Shown piece after piece: positions 6,038 through 7,153 of a stretch of DNA of 7,153 bases (within the stretch, counting starts at the first letter, position 1; every line of letters starts with the position of its first letter). The stretch is from the NCBI GenBank assembly GCA_016195395.1, contig JACPZR010000154.1, positions 1 through 7,153 of the forward strand, in the 5' to 3' direction. The notes below the pieces were generated by a model. It had not been told where the DNA came from and searched no databases. It was given only the letters and a program-made list of their open reading frames with translations. The DNA is from Spirochaetia bacterium (GTDB taxonomy: Bacteria; Spirochaetota; Leptospirae; Leptospirales; Leptonemataceae). A program made the translations under genes and the position numbers.

Positions 6038-6457
6038 ATGCCCAAATTATCCCAAACCCTTTCAACCCTTCTGCGCAGCGCTTCGGCTGCTGTTCTTTTG
6101 GGTCTGGCTTCCTGCGGATGGATGCGTCCATCGGAGGAGATCTGGCAGAAGGCGCATCTCAACAATGTGCGAATCGTAGCAGAAGATGAATCTATGCCCA
6201 AGCAGATGCAGCAGATGCTTCTGCGCACCGTGCTCGACCCCACCCGCCAGGAGGCGATGATCCGCTCCTGCGTGGAGAAGAAGACGCGCGCCCAAGTATC
6301 CTGTGAGCTAGGCGCCCAGACGTTCGTGGACCTCGTCGCTTGTGGTGAGAAATTCAAGGGCAAGAAACGTGACCAATCAGACGATGTGATTGTGCCCAAG
6401 GATCTCCAGGAAAAAGGCACACCAGAAGACAAAGTCACGCAAGAGAAGAAAATATGA
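6038..6457 (+). CDS. lep: Small lipoprotein, candidate Lep chaperone of LipL41
   Basis: A 139-residue protein with a lipoprotein signal peptide: Arg13, a hydrophobic stretch at 15-23 and the classical lipobox Leu-Ala-Ser-Cys26. The mature part is polar and helical in character, with Cys78, Cys89 and Cys102 and a Lys/Glu/Asp-rich tail (104-139) likely to be disordered. In Leptospira interrogans the gene directly downstream of lipL41 encodes the small lipoprotein Lep, needed for stable LipL41. Position, size and lipidation here fit that role, but I cannot confirm sequence homology, so the symbol is a synteny-based inference. The start is ATG 6038, immediately preceded by an in-frame TGA; no Shine-Dalgarno is visible. 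Its stop overlaps the start of the next gene (ATGA), so the two are probably translationally coupled. A strong terminator separates it from lipL41. Confidence 0.6.
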   Translation: MPKLSQTLSTLLRSASAAVLLGLASCGWMRPSEEIWQKAHLNNVRIVAEDESMPKQMQQMLLRTVLDPTRQEAMIRSCVEKKTRAQVSCELGAQTFVDLVACGEKFKGKKRDQSDDVIVPKDLQEKGTPEDKVTQEKKI

Positions 6458-7122
6458 TTTCCGTCCGTCGCATTCCGTTCGTTTTATCCGCCCTGATGAT
6501 GGGCGCTGCTCTGCCATTCGTGAACTCCTGTGGTCCATGCGGGCGCCCCAAGGATCCTGTCAAAGAGGCCGAGGCGCGTGTGGAAGCGATTCAAAGCCGG
6601 TCAGGATTGTCGCGGGAGGCTGTGGAAAAACTGGGGTTGGACTTGGACGCATCACGTCGTGCTTGCGGCCTCAAATTTCAAGGCGAAACGGATCTGGAGA
6701 AATTCCAGAAGGCTACACTGGCCTGCTACGCAGACGCGGAAAAAGATCTGCTTCAGAAGGGCAATGTGCCCGCAGAAGCGGCAACCGACTTGGACCGAGC
6801 CAGTGTCCTTCTCCGCTGGGAACTCAAGGCATTCCTGGCCGCCCATAAAACCACCGAAGATCAGCTGAAGACTGTCTTTAGAGCCGCTTGGGCCAACATT
6901 GAGCGGTGCGAAAAGTCGGTCACGGCGCTTCCCGGTGAAACTCAACGCGCGCTCAATCTCCGGCAGAACCAGTGTTCATCACCGGGACTCTACGGGGCCT
7001 GTGCCAATGCCGGCTATAATCGCGACGAATGCGGGCGAATCGTATCTATGGGGGTTGCCTACGATTGGGTAGAAAAAACGATCACAAGGACCATCAATCC
7101 CACCCGCGACCGGAAACTGTGA
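6454..7122 (+). CDS. Cysteine-rich lipoprotein of unknown function
   Basis: I do not recognise the family. The 222-residue product starts with a lipoprotein signal peptide: Arg5-Arg6, a hydrophobic segment at 8-22 and lipobox Val-Asn-Ser-Cys26, a spirochaete-like relaxed box. The mature protein is mainly helical by composition and carries seven further cysteines at 29, 71, 91, 152, 174, 183 and 193, the last three closely spaced. That suggests disulfide bonding in the periplasm or at the outer membrane. ATG 6454 overlaps the upstream stop by four bases. A weak purine-rich AGAGAAG lies just before it. Its coupling to the lep-like gene suggests a joint role, possibly in LipL41 assembly or an independent envelope function. 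The gene is complete, ending at TGA 7120-7122. Confidence 0.85.
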   Translation: MISVRRIPFVLSALMMGAALPFVNSCGPCGRPKDPVKEAEARVEAIQSRSGLSREAVEKLGLDLDASRRACGLKFQGETDLEKFQKATLACYADAEKDLLQKGNVPAEAATDLDRASVLLRWELKAFLAAHKTTEDQLKTVFRAAWANIERCEKSVTALPGETQRALNLRQNQCSSPGLYGACANAGYNRDECGRIVSMGVAYDWVEKTITRTINPTRDRKL

Positions 7123-7153
7123 TTGACACCGTATTAGCCCCATCGGCACACTC

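Noticed and set aside
5632..6438. 268-codon open frame on the - strand
   Set aside because: It runs antisense through the end of lipL41, the intrinsic terminator and the lep-like gene. The product is Arg/Ser/Leu-rich with no domain and no ribosome site.
7123..7128. Perfect TTGACA -35 word after the last gene
   Set aside because: No suitable -10 hexamer occurs at 16-18 bp before the window ends, so a promoter cannot be supported.

Overview
The window is about 54% GC by eye and densely coded. It most likely comes from a spirochaete of the order Leptospirales. The main reason is the gene at 4890-5939, whose protein matches my memory of the leptospiral outer-membrane lipoprotein LipL41 over nearly its whole length, from the residues after the lipidated Cys to the C-terminal TPR block. 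Two further small lipoprotein genes follow it. Leptospira itself is AT-rich, so a GC-richer relative such as Leptonema fits better. That placement is inference and was not checked against any database.

Region 1 (1-2921, + strand) is a cre-type two-component locus. It holds the last five codons of an upstream gene whose ending fits a CreB response regulator (1-20), then a full CreC-type sensor histidine kinase (135-1580), then a CreD-type inner-membrane protein (1722-2921). A perfect 9-bp inverted repeat at 2945-2972 ends this block and overlaps the stop codon of the convergent gene.

Region 2 (2971-4793) is a divergent pair. On the minus strand is a 386-residue protein made of two bacteriohemerythrin units, each with all seven diiron ligands. 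On the plus strand is a stand-alone receiver-domain response regulator. They share a 236-bp intergenic region that contains a short palindrome.

Region 3 (4890-7122, + strand) is a lipoprotein cluster. LipL41 is followed by a strong intrinsic terminator with a GAAA tetraloop. Then come a 139-residue lipoprotein in the position of the LipL41 chaperone Lep, and a 222-residue cysteine-rich lipoprotein that overlaps it by ATGA. The layout suggests that LipL41 is made in excess over the two downstream lipoproteins, which are translationally coupled to each other.

The three regions look functionally independent. A possible common theme is envelope and iron/oxygen biology: Cre envelope response, diiron proteins, and a LipL41 homologue retaining its Cys-Pro site. 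This theme is speculative. I see no tRNA, rRNA, CRISPR array or insertion sequence.
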